Shown here one piece after another: positions 10,645 to 22,297 of a DNA stretch of 64,000 nucleotides (its first letter is position 1; each line of letters starts with the position of its first letter). Made by a program: the position numbers and the translations under genes. A model generated the notes under the pieces. It had not been told where the DNA came from and ran no database searches. It worked only from the letters and a program-made list of their open reading frames with translations. Source of the stretch: Heterohyrax brucei (taxonomy: Eukaryota; Chordata; Mammalia; Hyracoidea; Procaviidae). Location: assembly GCA_028571685.1 (NCBI GenBank), contig CM053162.1, positions 64,344,351 to 64,408,350 of the forward strand, given 5' to 3'.

Positions 10645-12230
10645 TTGTTAGGTTCCACTGAGTTGGTTCTGACTCACAGGGTCCCCAGGTACCGCAGAAC
10701 AAAACACTGCCAGTTCTGTGCCACTCGCACAACTACTGTGATGCCTGAACCTACATTAATCTATCTCATTGAAGATCTTCTTTTTCAGTGACTCTCCACT
10801 TGAACATGTGTAATGTCCTTTTCCAGAGACTGGTCCCTTCTGATAGAATGTACAAACTACAGAATTCAAAATCTCATTAGTCTTCCTTTGAGTGAGCAGT
10901 CTGGATGTACATTTTCCAAGACAACTTTGTTCACTTTTTTTGGCAGTACACGATACACTCAAATTTTTTTGCTAACACCGTAATTAAAAAGCATCAATTC
11001 TGCTTTGGTCTTCCTTATTCATTGTCCAGCTGTTGTTGCATATGAAGCATACACAGACAAACGAAATAATATGGCTCGGGTCAGGTTCATCAGAGTCCAT
11101 AAATTGGCATCTTTGCTTTTCGACACTTTAACGGGACTTGGACAGCAAATTTGCCCAATGCAGTAAATCATTTGATTTCTTGACCACTATATCCATGGAT
11201 GTTGATTGTGGAATGTGGTAAAGTGAAATCTTTGACAACTTGAACTTTTTCTCCATTTATCATGATGTTGCTTATTGGTCCACTTGTGAAGATTTTTGTT
11301 TTCCTTATACTGCAGTGTAATCCATACTGAAGGCTATGGACTTCGATCTTAATGGGTAAGTCCTTCAAGCTGTCTTCACTTTCAGAAAGCAAAGTTGTGT
11401 CATCTGCACAAGGCAGGATGTCAGTAAATCTTCCTCCAATCCTGCTGGACCATTCTTCTTCATATAGTCCACCTTTTCAAATTATTTGCCCAGCATACAG
11501 ATTGCATAAGTATGGTGAAAGGATTCAATCTTGACACACACTTCTCTCGACTTTAAACCACTCAGGGTTTCATTGTTCTGTTTGAACAAATGCTTCTTCA
11601 TCTATGTATAGGTTTTTCCTGAGCACAATTAAGTGTTCAATAATTTTCATACTTTGCAATGTTATCCATAATTTGTTATAATTCACTACTGAACATCTTT
11701 GAGTAGCCAATAAAACACAGCTAAACATCTTTCATAGCCTCTGCTTGCAGCCATGATCCATCTGATATTAGCAACAATATTCCTAGTCCCAAGTCCACTT
11801 CTGAATCTGACATAAATTTCTGGTAATTCACTACCTGTGTACTGCAGCAGCCACTTTTGAATTATCTTCAGTAAAATTTTACTTGCCTGTGCTATTTATA
11901 GGAAACTCTGGTGGCATAGCGCTTATGTGCTACATCTACTAACCAAAAGATTGGCAGTTTGAATCCCCCAGGTACACCCTGGAAACGCTATGGAGCTGTT
12001 CTACTCTGTCTTGCAGGATTGATATGAGTTCCAAACTGAATAGATGGCACTGGGTTTGGTTTTGTTTTGATATTAATGATATTTTCAGATAATTTCAGCC
12101 CTCCCTGGGATCCTCTTCCTTTCAAATGGATGCAAATATGAATCTCTTCCAGCTGATTTCTTGGCAACGATGAGTGAGCTTCCAGTATTACAACAGTATA
12201 CAAGGTACCACAGTATGACAAAAGGACAGT
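10645..12230 (-). mobile_element. RTE (BovB-like) LINE, 5'-truncated, with nested AfroSINE
   Basis: On the minus strand it runs from the RT C-terminal third to the 3' end. Residues such as SESEDSLKDLPIKIEVHSLQ and ISNIMINGEKVQVVKDF match the coding part downstream of the RT catalytic motif in other RTE copies. The 3' terminus lies at 10645-10675 (TTGTTAGGTTCCACTGAGTT on the plus strand). Near-perfect target-site duplications bracket it, so both ends are certain. An AfroSINE (11901-12068) later landed inside. The frame is broken. Confidence 0.88.
11901..12068 (+). mobile_element. AfroSINE nested in RTE
   Basis: Head GGAAACTCTGGTGGCATAGC, TTGGCAGTTTGAATCCCCCA, tail TGGCACTGGGTTTGGTTTTG. RTE sequence continues on both sides. 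Confidence 0.9.
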
Positions 12231-12250
12231 CACATGGTGGCTGAGATTAG
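12231..12250. repeat. Target-site duplication of the RTE, right
   Basis: Partner of 10626-10644. Confidence 0.9.
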
Positions 12251-13214
12251 AGTTAGCATCAAATAAAAAGTATTGTTTATTAACCGATCACGACGTTAAT
12301 CGTATCTTTAAGCTAAAAGCATTTGGATGTGAATAAAAATGAAACCAAACAAGAAGTGAGATGCTCATGAGGCGTTTACATTATTGCAGCTTCATGTTCA
12401 GGGGCTAGAAATCCAGTGTTGCTGGTTTGCTCCTCAGTAGATCTGTTTCTTTTTGCCTTTGACTATTTAAGCATTTCTGTAGATTGCATACATGGCACCC
12501 CACTCCACTTACGCTGTTGGCGTTGTATAAACTTTGAAAATTGAAGGACCTTTTTTTCTTTGAGTGCAGATAATCCTCAGGTACTATTTATTAAATAGTT
12601 CCTCCCCACTGTTTAATGATTAGTGATCCTGGGGTTGCTATTATATTGATTTTGACACTTCAACTTCTATCCCTCTCAATCCATCTCTTAATCCTTTTCT
12701 GAAAACTGCTGGATAAATTCCTTAAATTGATCTCCCAGGTCACTCATTTGTTTTCTGCTTGTGTTCCTTTTGATAGTCAGTCTATCCTGTGACTACTTTA
12801 TTCTAACCCCCCATCTCCATCACTTATGCTTAGCTGATCTTTCCATAGTCTCCTGCTATGTGACTATAGTTCACGACAGTTTAAGTGCTCAGGTTACTAG
12901 TGGTATACTGCCAAACCCTAGCCACACAGCTACATTCTAACAGTAGTCTTTAGCGCATTTACCTTGAAATTATTAACGTTTGTAATGTTCCCCATATCAG
13001 TGGGATTTTGCAGTAGGACTCTGGGAGTTGCTATTGTTGCCTATTTGTTTTAATTTTCCTTTTGATTAAGAGGCAATGAGACTTCTCAGGAATACATCTA
13101 TCAGGAATAATTCTACCAATCTCAAAAATCACTTTGGTGATACTGTCCCCTCTCTCTAGAAGCATCTTTAGTCTACAAAATTAAAGTTTTGGTTTTCACT
13201 TAAAAATAACATGA
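12251..13214. other. No gene or confident repeat
   Basis: Mixed-composition sequence. I recognise no coding signal or repeat family in it. Confidence 0.4.
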
Positions 13215-15235
13215 CTCATTTTTTTAAATTTAATATAACTGAGTGAAAATGTACATTCCCGTATAAATTTACATGTCCATCTATATGCAGCTTCCATTGC
13301 TCTCCCTGTCCGGTGACAGCACTGTTACTCTCTGCTCCATACATGTCTCATCCTCCCAACAGCCTCCTTTCTGCTCCTCTCCACCCACTCTCCTTCCTCC
13401 AGCCAGAGGTCAGCAGGATGATATCCTATAGGTGTGTAGAAACATAAAGTGCATCCAATATATGGTCACTCTGCATTGCCAAGTCCAATCTATGTCCAAA
13501 GAGTGGACCTTCATTATGATTTATGGACAAGGGCAGCATCAGGGCTGGGGGCCATGCTCTCAGGGGAACTCTGAAACCGCTGGATCATCAATTGAAGTCT
13601 TTTAGTGGAGATCTCAAGATGCACCCCTTTTTATTCTTGTGTTGACATTGAGACTCAACCTAGCGAGCTCCATTGCGGCTATCACTGGTGCTGGCCGGGC
13701 ACCATCCGGTTCTTCCGGTCCCTAGTCGATGTAAACACCCACTCCTGTGGGTCTCTCTATCTTCTAGGTTGGCTTTCCCCCATGTTGTTTTGGTCCTCGG
13801 TGAGCATCCGTTCCTGCGGAGTTGGGACAATTTGCTGTGTCCTCGGATGGCAGCTTGGCAGCTTTTAAGACCCCAGACGCCACTCACCAATGTGGGGTGC
13901 AGAGGGCTATCTTAGCAAAACGCTAGTTGTGTCAGTTGGCCCCTATTTCCCCTGAGAGCATGATCCCCGGCCCCCTGCCCCAGCTACTCTGTCCTTGCAA
14001 TATTGGTTTAAGATGGAAGGAGTACTAAAGTTATGCTGAAGTCCACTTAATATTGTTCTTGTTTCTAATGTGTGCTATTACTGATTTCTTCCAACCAGAT
14101 TTCTAGCAACTATCTAATCTAAACCCTCCCCCCTCGCCCTCTTTCCCTCCCCTCCCTTGCAGCTGTCAAAGAGTCTTTTCTTCTATACACAAGTCTATTT
14201 TTGAGATCTTATCGTAGAGGTTTCATACAATATTTGTCCTTTTGTCGCTGACTACTTTCACTCAACATTAATGCCTTCCAGTTGAAACCAGGTTATGAGA
14301 TGTTTCCTGGAATCATCATTATTCTTTATCATTGTGTAATGCTCCATTGAGTATATGTACCATAGTTTACCTATCCATTCTTCTATTGTTGGGCATCTGG
14401 GTTGATTCCATCTTTTTGCTATCGTGGACTGTGCTGCGATAAACATTCTGGTGCACGTGTCCGTTGGTGTGAAAGGCCTTGATTCTGTAGGATATATTCC
14501 AAGTAGTGGAATTACTGGGTCAAATGGTATACCAATATCCATTTTTTAAGGAAGCACCAGATTGCTTTCCAAAGAGGCTGGACCATTTTCCAACCCCACC
14601 AACAGTGTAGGAGGGTTCCACTTTCTCCACAGCCTCTCCATCATATGTTGTTTTGTGTTTTTTAGATCATGGCCAATCTTGTTGGGGTGAGATGGTATTT
14701 CATTGTCATCTTGATTTGAATTTCTTTAATAACTAAAGATCGTGAACATGTCTGCATGTGTTTTTTGGCTGCCTGGATCTCCTCTTTAGTGAAATGTCTG
14801 TCCATCTCCTTTGCCCATTGCTTAATTGGATGATTTATCTTCTTTTTATTGATATTTTGTAGTATCCTATCTCACTTGACGGCACTTGGCTTGGCAGAGA
14901 TTACGGAGATCAGGTGTCGGTCTGACATAGAGTTGCCAAATATTTTTTCCCATTTTGTGGGTGTTCTTTTAATTCTATTAATAAAGTCTGGATGAGCAAA
15001 AGTGTTTGATTCTTAATAGTTCCCATTTATCTATTTTCTCTTCTGTTGATTGTGGTTTCTTCGACAGATTTTGGAATCTGTCTTCATTGTGTATTAAAAC
15101 TTCCATTGTTGTTCCTACCTTTTTTTGGATGAGCTTTATCGTTTTAGGTTTGATATTTAGGTCTTTTGTCCAGTTGGAGTTGGTTTTTGTATAAGGTGTA
15201 AGATATGGATCTTGATTCAGTTTATTGCATCATTG
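13215..15235 (-). mobile_element. Afrotherian L1, 3'UTR and ORF2 C-terminus, 5'-truncated
   Basis: The 3'UTR occupies about 13215-14090. ORF2 C-terminal sequence follows on the minus strand: 14258-14542 reads as a typical L1 carboxy end with PFDPVIPLLGIYP, MFIAAQSTIAKRWNQP, EEWIGKLWYIYSMEHYTMIK and a final Ile-Asn-Val-Glu region. Further antisense ORF2 blocks run to about 15235. A tail-only SINE fragment lies at 14872-14895. The open frame is the residue of a dead copy, not a host gene. Confidence 0.85.
14872..14895 (+). mobile_element. Tail-only SINE fragment (copy 2)
   Basis: TCACTTGACGGCACTTGGCT then TGGC interrupts antisense L1 ORF2. About 24 bp, one or two changes from the family motif, no clear target-site duplication. 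Confidence 0.7.
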
Positions 15236-15800
15236 TTTCTTTTTAAAAATGTGTTTGAAACATATTCTTTTAATAGACATTTAGTCAAACTAGAGACACT
15301 ACCTACACAGACTGTAAAAGAAAACAAAAGCCTAACAAAACAAATGAAGGTTATACTGAATTTCTGAAAAAAATTCCCAGTATGTTTGTTTGATTTTTGG
15401 CCCTTTAAAAAAAGCCATATTTAATCAATGTTAACACAATTCCACTTTATATTATTTATAACATACCAAAGATTTCACTTTCTAAACATTGTTTTGCTTA
15501 CTTTTTGACTCAGAAGATGATATCCATTGGTAAAAGTCTCAAATGCACTTGAAAATAAAAACGTGTTTTTTGCTCTTGTTGGACAGAATGCTCAGCAAAA
15601 TATAAATTAGATGAAGTTTGTTGGCCTTGTTCACATCGACTTTTTCTATCAACTAATATGAATAGAACTGAGTGCTTGTCTCTTTCCTTTTTTTAATAGT
15701 ATCAGTTTTTTTCTCCATATATTTTGATGTAGTGTTGTTAGGGGCTTATATTCATGACATTGTTGGGCCTTTCAGTTGAACTGACCCTTTTATGTAATTA
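15236..15800. other. AT-rich stretch, nothing recognised
   Basis: No coding signal. A possible continuation of worn L1, but no landmark was found. Confidence 0.35.
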
Positions 15801-16143
15801 TTCTCTTACTCCTTATATATATCTTGCTGAGATTTAGATAGAAATTGCATTAATCCTTTACATCAATTTGTGAATAATTGCTATTTTCATTATGTTAATT
15901 TTTCCGTTCTATGAATATCGTGAGATCTCCATTTCTTTTTATATCATTTGTTATTTTCATAAACATTTTGGAATTTTCAGCATACATGTGTATGTTTTAT
16001 TAGAATTATACCTAAGCTTTTTTTTTTTTTTTGGCAATTCTAAGTGTAATTTTCTATTTAGTTTTGGTTTCAACATGCTCATCACTGATCTATAAATGTA
16101 TGATTGATGTTTGTAGGTTTGTCTAGAACCTAGCTGAACTCGC

Positions 16144-16154
16144 ATATTAGTTCA
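16144..16154. repeat. Target-site duplication, left
   Basis: ATATTAGTTCA, repeated perfectly at 16253-16263. Confidence 0.9.
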
Positions 16155-16252
16155 GCCAGCCAAGTACTGTCGAGTCGGATCCGACTCATGGCGACCCTAG
16201 GGGCCAGGATAGAACTGACCCCCAGAGTAGGTCAGCACCAGGCGCGCCTTGA
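16155..16252 (-). mobile_element. Longest copy of the GGCACTTGGC-tailed SINE (copy 3)
   Basis: On the minus strand it ends CATGAGTCGGATCCGACTC, GACAGTACTTGGCTGGC. The upstream part (CAGTTCTATCCTGGCCCCTA, GGGTCGCCATG) is homologous to the AfroSINE 3' third. It is 98 bp, 5'-truncated, with no poly(A), and perfect 11-bp target-site duplications. It carries the 16-bp perfect palindrome GAGTCGGATCCGACTC at 16172-16187. Compared with AfroSINEs nearby it is GC-rich and retains CpGs, suggesting a young insertion. Confidence 0.88.
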
Positions 16253-16263
16253 ATATTAGTTCA
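16253..16263. repeat. Target-site duplication, right
   Basis: Partner of 16144-16154. Confidence 0.9.
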
Positions 16264-16829
16264 AGATTTTTTTTTTTTAAGATTACTGAGGACATTCTAC
16301 ATAGATAATTGTGGTAGCTGTAAATGGACAGTTTAATTTCTTTTTTTATTGAATATATTTCATTTCCTTCTCTTGTCAGATTGTGCTGACCGTGGTAAGA
16401 TTTATTGTCAGGATGATACTCGTTAGAGTTATTTGAATTTTTCTTTCAATGTCGGCTCACTGGTTATTCATTGCTATGGTTTTAGTTACTACACACAGTT
16501 CTTCAAATTTGGCTAGAATTACCTTCTGCTTAGTGTGGAGTCTAGAAGATTGTTCTTAGTGACTGCTCCATTCTCAACTTAAGATTTCCTTGTGTCTGTA
16601 TCTCTAGGAATGACAAGAGGGTGGAGTTGGAACTCCTCTAACTTTACAAAGAGAACAGATAATCAAAATCAATAGCCAAATGCTGATTCTACAATGTAGA
16701 GGTCAGACAAGCCTACTCTTGTCACCATCTTTACCAGTTAGACATCAACCATCCTTCCCACAGTGCCCTCTACTTCTCTGCTGGCTTCAATAATCCACTG
16801 CAATGGCTACACAGATGTCACAGACAATA

Positions 16830-17460
16830 GTGACAAGGCTGAGGTTTATTGGGACAGTAGTAGGTAGGTTACAATTCAGGTTCTAGAAAGCACAAGTTAC
16901 AGTTCTTCCAACAGAATAGCCTCTTCCCAACCACACTCACGGTGTGCCTCTCTGGCCCTCAGATTCTGTCCTGCATTAGCACATGTTATAAAGCTCTTTT
17001 AGCCCTTCTAGTAAGTACCCAGAGGCACTCTACTGGACTAGCAAGCCTTCTGCCAAAGACACCCATTTTTCTCACTCTGTGGGCTAGGAAGCCACCATGA
17101 TATCTGTCATCATTTATCTACCATCACTTCTCCAACTCTCTCTTTCTCTGATTCCACCTGGTTCCAGGAGCTTCTGCGTATAGAAACACAGTTCCAAAGG
17201 ACATGCTCTCTGCTCCAGCATGTTCTTGCTTGGTGGTGATGGGATACTTCTCCCTCCCACCTCTGGAAAGGTTCACCTCTAGCCCAGCAGGATGTTGATA
17301 CTGACCAGTCCCCCAGATGGGCCACAATCATCTTATTCCCACAGTCCCACCCAATTACTTGAGTGGGCTTTAGAAAACCATGTCAAGAAAAGCTACACAA
17401 AAGTGATCCATCATACCATAGTATCACAAAACGGGTATCTCTTCATGCTGTCTCCTTCCC
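16830..17460 (-). mobile_element. Possible LTR, antisense
   Basis: The minus strand has an AATAAA signal (plus-strand TTTATTGGGACAGTAG near 16850) followed by a short terminal region, with moderately GC-rich sequence upstream, as in mammalian LTRs. I cannot name the family, and the ends are guesses. Confidence 0.3.
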
Positions 17461-17482
17461 ACGTACCATACTGGTCCAACTT

Positions 17483-17692
17483 GTAGCCCAAAAGGCACAG
17501 TGATTAAGGGCTTGGCTGCTAACTGAAAGGCCAGAAATCCAACTCACCAGCAGTTCCACAGGAAAATTATGTGACAGTTTGCTTCTGTAAAGATTACGAA
17601 CTTGAAAACCCCATAGGGCAGTTCTACTCTGTCCTATAGGGTTGCTATGAGTTGTCATAGATTTGACACACTGGGTTTGGTTCTGGTGTTGT
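17483..17692 (+). mobile_element. AfroSINE, long subtype
   Basis: Contains the extra block ATGTGACAGTTTGCTTCTGT then AAAGATTACGAACTTG between head and body. Tail CCTATAGGGTTGCTATGAGT and GGGTTTGGTT. Confidence 0.9.
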
Positions 17693-17777
17693 TGTTACTT
17701 CACGTATATTAGCTTTGGACAGAAGGAATGGCTTTCTGTTGTTCTGTCCTAGAATGGTTTTCTGCTTTTACTCCAAA

Positions 17778-17930
17778 CCACTTTTGTTGAGTCAATTCCA
17801 ACTCATGGTAACCTTATAGAGAAAATAGAACTGCTCCATAGAGTTTCCAAGGAGGGCCTGGTAGATTGGAACTGCTGACCTTTTGGTAGGCAGCCATAGC
17901 ACTTAACCACTGCACTACCAGGATTTCCTC
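17778..17930 (-). mobile_element. AfroSINE with target-site duplication
   Basis: Antisense copy from the GTTGAGTCAATTCCAACTCA tail to the ACTACCAGGATTTCC head. TTACTCCAAA at 17768-17777 repeats exactly at 17931-17940. Confidence 0.92.
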
Positions 17931-17940
17931 TTACTCCAAA

Positions 17941-20540
17941 GAAAGAAGAATTTTTCCATTTCCTCTTCCCAGTTATGACTGCTCTTATTCTATACCCTGA
18001 GCGCCCATCTCCTAGCTGCTTATTACATTTATTCAGTGGGGTAAGAGGGAACTCAGTGTAGGGTTTGTGAGTCTCCATAGCAGCTGCTGACCCCCTTCTT
18101 GGGTCCTTCACCATGATAGATGCTCCTCCCAGTCTCTTGCCTTTCCCTCAGTGTTTCTCATGTGCACCAGATGCTTTTCCATGGAAAAGATACTAAGAGT
18201 TTGTTATGAACTGCTCTTTTGTTTCCAGCTTCCCAGATTTCCATACATTCATTGTAGCCCATAACCAACCCTCAGCAGTTGATTAATTCAAATTTCTTCT
18301 CAATAACTTGTATGATAGCTTGTGTCTGCCATAAATAAGCAAATGTTCATATTTGCTTTCTCCTTGGAGGCTGATCTTTCTCCTTTTATTTTCGGTCACT
18401 TGGTTTCCCATTGATCAAAACTCTCAAATGTGCTCAAGAAAGTTGTGATTTTGTAGATTATCCAGTTTTTTTTGTGGTTGTTGGAAACTAAGAGTGATAG
18501 TTTTTCCAAATTTCTATATTCTAAGACAAAGCTGATGGCTACAGTAACATTTGAAAATAAATTTTGCAATGATATTTGTAACTTTAATGTGGTTTAGTCA
18601 GTAAGTAATTAAATCTGAGGATAAGGGTGAGTCGGTCCATTAGTTTCTGGAATGTTGCATGAAGTTTTATGTGGAATAGTATACTTTATTCCAGAGTAAC
18701 TGCATTGATCTCTTTTTGTTAAATAAACATGCCACAAATCAAAGCTCTAAGACAGTCTCACAAAAGGAAAATTCTCTTTTACTTGGTTATAAAGGTTCTC
18801 AGGCTTTTTTTAATGACAGCAACGTATCAAGAGGATAGACACTGGTAACCAGTGGAAGAATAAGTTGTTCTTAAAGTATAAGCAACATCCTTTAAAGTAA
18901 AATATGTTAACTCAGGTGCAGAGGAAAAAAGAGACACACACTTCCTAGAATCTCCTCATTTGGAGGATTTTCTGCTACGTATCTCCTTTAAGAATTGCCA
19001 CACTAAATTTCAGTGATGATTTTATTGTTTTATTTTTATATAAAGGTTAAAAGAAAACACAGTGTTTATGCTCATAGCCCAAGGTATCTTAGAAGCTAAA
19101 ACAGTAACACTTTTGATCTTCTACTGAGAGATATAAAGTGATTACATTCTCAGATATTATTATAAGTAAGTTGGTTTTTAAGGGAGCATAAAATGAACTA
19201 GATGTTTAACAAAACACAAGTCAACCTCCTATTTTAGATAAGTCAAAATTATAAATGCAGTTTTCGAAAGCAATTTGCACTTACACTTGAATAATTCTTG
19301 CCCTTAGAATTACCTAGTTGTTATTACAAGAAAACTGAAAAAGAGTAGAGGAAGACTGCTGGAACTTTGACTTTCATTCTACTTTAACTCTGAGCAAAGC
19401 AGCTATTTTTATCCTCCTGATTTATTTATGCGATGTAAGGAAGAAGCCTGCGTGGAACATTTCTCTGAACTGGATATGAGCATCAAGGAAAGCCAACAGG
19501 GAATGTTTGGTTAAAATAAGAAGCAACCCAACTCACATCCTGCTTGTAAATCACAGCTTTTGTGACTGTGTTGTTGTTTGAAAGGATTTCCTCTCTTGAT
19601 TAGCTTTCATTCTCACCTCCTCTGTACTACCTGTTCCCTGTTGAGCTGACCCTGCGAATATAGATATCTTTTCTTTTTTCTTAATTTTCAGTTCTGTTCC
19701 CAGCCACTTGGAGTTCAAGGTTCACCTGAACTCCACAGAGCTTTCTTGATTCACAGGCAACTTTTGTGCCTTTGAAATTTACTCAGAAAGAAAAGAACAA
19801 GGTTTTTGGCCAGTATTAGATCAAAATCCTAGGACAATTATTAGAGCTTATAAAACCCATCAGAAGCAGTAAGTATCACACACATAACGTGAAAATCCCA
19901 TCCTACATTCGTGACCCTAGAGGTGTTTCTGCCTACTATCCAGAATTCAATAAAGTATAAAAAAAATCTCTCTAATTTGCATAATTTTGCTGATGGGCTG
20001 TTTATATGGCTAAGTGTTCCCAATTGAGTAGATTATCTTCTCATTTAGTGTCTTTATGAGGTTCAGGATATGCAAGTAATGGTCTTCTTATGGTTGACTC
20101 TGGAGACAGAGAATTGTTTAACTTTACAGGCTAACAAAGATATGTAGGTCTTTCAATAACACCTGGGGAGAGGATAGAGGAAATCTAATAACAGGGTGGG
20201 AGACTGGGCCTGCAAAGAAAGTATGTGGAGATGCTTGATGTACTTTGAGGATGAAAGAAGACTAGTGTTAAATTTAAGTTGTACTTTCTTCTGTGCTATT
20301 CCACATCCACACATGTCCCCACCATAACCCTTAAATCTTCAGTAATAATCTGCTCTGTGTGCTGTAATGTTGGAGGATACAGATAGCTGGATGATGGAAG
20401 AGAGACCATAGTAATGGGAACTTATGGGAACATGAAACATAATGTTGAGAGACACTGGATGCATAAACTAAGACAACTGGTAGACTTCAGGTGTCTGCTT
20501 TTTCCTATGCTTCCCTTTTTAACCAGACATGGAATGAGGA

Positions 20541-20543
<3 letters not shown>
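17941..20543. other. Repeat-poor stretch, no gene seen
   Basis: About 2.6 kb without recognisable SINE, LINE or LTR sequence, the longest such span in the window. No long open frame or obvious exon is present. Confidence 0.5.
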
Positions 20544-20580
<37 letters not shown>

Positions 20581-20633
20581 CTGTCTCTCTCTCTCTCCTC
20601 TCTTTCTCTCTCCGTGTCACACACACACACACC
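20544..20633. repeat. (TC)n microsatellite then (CA)n
   Basis: About 15 pure TC units pass into interrupted TC-rich sequence and then an eight-unit CA tract at 20618-20633. Confidence 0.95.
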
Positions 20634-20739
20634 CCACTGGACAGATATTTGATAGTTTTCTCAGATTCACACAGCCTATCACGTGCCTCGTGACAATTAG
20701 CGTCAGTGAGATTTCAAAAGTCATCAGTAGGTGGGCTGC

Positions 20740-20895
20740 ATTCCGAGGGTCTGGGGGAGGAGGAAGTGCTACAGCGTCTAACCAGAAGGGTGGGCGCTCA
20801 CGTCCTCAGACTCTCCTTGGACATTCGGCAGGGGAGGTTCTGCGCTGTCTGCAGGGTGACTATGGGTCAGAATCAACTCAACAGCAGGGGACTTA
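20740..20895 (+). mobile_element. AfroSINE, GC-rich diverged copy
   Basis: The tail GGTGACTATGGGTCAGAATC then AACTCAACAGCAGG is clear, with CTCTCCTTGGACATTCGGCA in the middle. The head (TGCTACAGCGTCTAACCAGA) is worn and G-rich. Confidence 0.7.
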
Positions 20896-22150
20896 TTAAT
20901 TTTTTTTATTTTAGATTACTTAGTTTACAAATATAAAAAATATCCCAAATCCAGAGAAAAATAGGTCAGATTGGAAATTCGTAAGAAAAATAGTCAGCAG
21001 GGCATTTGGGTCCATTCAAACTTGTGTTGACTTACCAATTTTGTATATGTTAATGCTGCTTATCAAAATTTCAAGTTGCTCACCTTCCCAGAACAACAGG
21101 TGATTGCAGTGGTCCACCTTATAGACGTTGATCTTATCAAAATTATTTGATTTGGTCAGTGCCATTGAACAAGACCTACAATGTGTCATGTCCAGACAAA
21201 AACACTTTCCTGTTGCCAAGGCCTGGTATGCAAATACTGATATAAAGACACATTGCTAAGTCTTTAAATGGAGGACTATAGCCCGGTAGAATTTCTTGGA
21301 CCCCAAGCAGAATCTATTTAGGCAAGAAATTCTTTGTTTTGTTAAGCCACTGATGTTTTAGTTCTATTTTGTTGGTTGTTACTGTTCCTGAAGTACCTAC
21401 CATATCCCGACTAGCACTGTTGTGTATACTTGTCCTGAGGTTGCTTTTTAGAGATCTCGTAATGTAGATTTCCCACACACCTACATTACCTTAAGCTTCA
21501 GAAGACTTCTTTCCTAAGCATTTGCAAGACCTTTTAGAGAATTTTAGTCTTGTCAGAGTAAACTTACACATGCTTATTGCTTCCTCTAATTAATCAATTC
21601 ATTAGAAAAAATCAAAGGCATACATCAGTTCTTAAATCAAGGTTATCTCAGTGCCAGTGTGTTGCAACTACTTTGAGGCTTATCTCTACTGATCTATACC
21701 TGATAATGATTAAATACATACGTTTGTGAATGGAATAAGATTTAAGAAATTAAAATGTATCACATGAAGTCAACTTCATTTCTCATATTCCTATACTGAA
21801 CTGAAGTGAAAGCAAAGAAAGTTAATTTAAAGTCAACCTGTCTACCCACATTGAACCACATTGTACAAGTCATTGTCATTATCTTGTGTGTATCCTTAAC
21901 GGAAAATAAATGTTCAGGTGTTCTGCCACTGGCTGCACAACACCAGAGCTGGAAAAAACTTCCCGTAAGTTAGTCATAGATTTTAAACAGTTTTTTTCAG
22001 CTCTGTTTTTCTAGTCACTCAAAGGTCCTAAAATAGGCAAAATCCAATTTTGATGGGACAAATTCCAAGTCTACCTCCTTCACTTCACAGAAAACATTTT
22101 TATTTCTGTGCCTATATAGATCATCTCTGCAAAATTTAGCTTGAACAGAT
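20896..22150. other. No gene or confident repeat
   Basis: AT-rich sequence. The minus frame at 21016-21219 has no recognisable domain. A few short blocks resemble worn mammalian repeats, but not enough to name. Confidence 0.4.
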
Positions 22151-22297
22151 AATTCCACAGTTGGGACAATAACAAAACAACATTTTCATAAAGGGTCAAT
22201 ACTATTATCTAATGGAAAAAGAAGCTCAAAGAAGCAAAAGAGTTACATAAACGCAGAGTATAAATTTTATAGCTGTGATTTCAACTTAATTTTCCTA
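22150..22297 (-). mobile_element. Possible MIR fragment, antisense
   Basis: GAAAAAGAAGCTCAAAGAAG then AGTTACATAAACGCAGAGTA follows the antisense MIR pattern (GAAACTGAGGCTCAGAGAGG, then GTCACACAGCTAG). Very diverged. Confidence 0.35.

Larger units (their letters stand above)
15801..16440 (-). mobile_element. Ancient L1 ORF2 fragment, antisense
   Basis: Antisense RT-domain landmarks: AATTGCATTAATCC, TTTTTCCGTTCTATGAATAT, TTTTATTAGAATTATACCTA, and TCTGATCTATAA-like sequence. A 98-bp SINE with target-site duplications interrupts it at 16155-16252. Confidence 0.65.

Noticed and set aside
20414-20936. 161-codon frame with Ser-Leu repeats and a Gly-rich stretch
   Set aside because: Spans a TC/CA microsatellite and an AfroSINE. 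Composition explains it.
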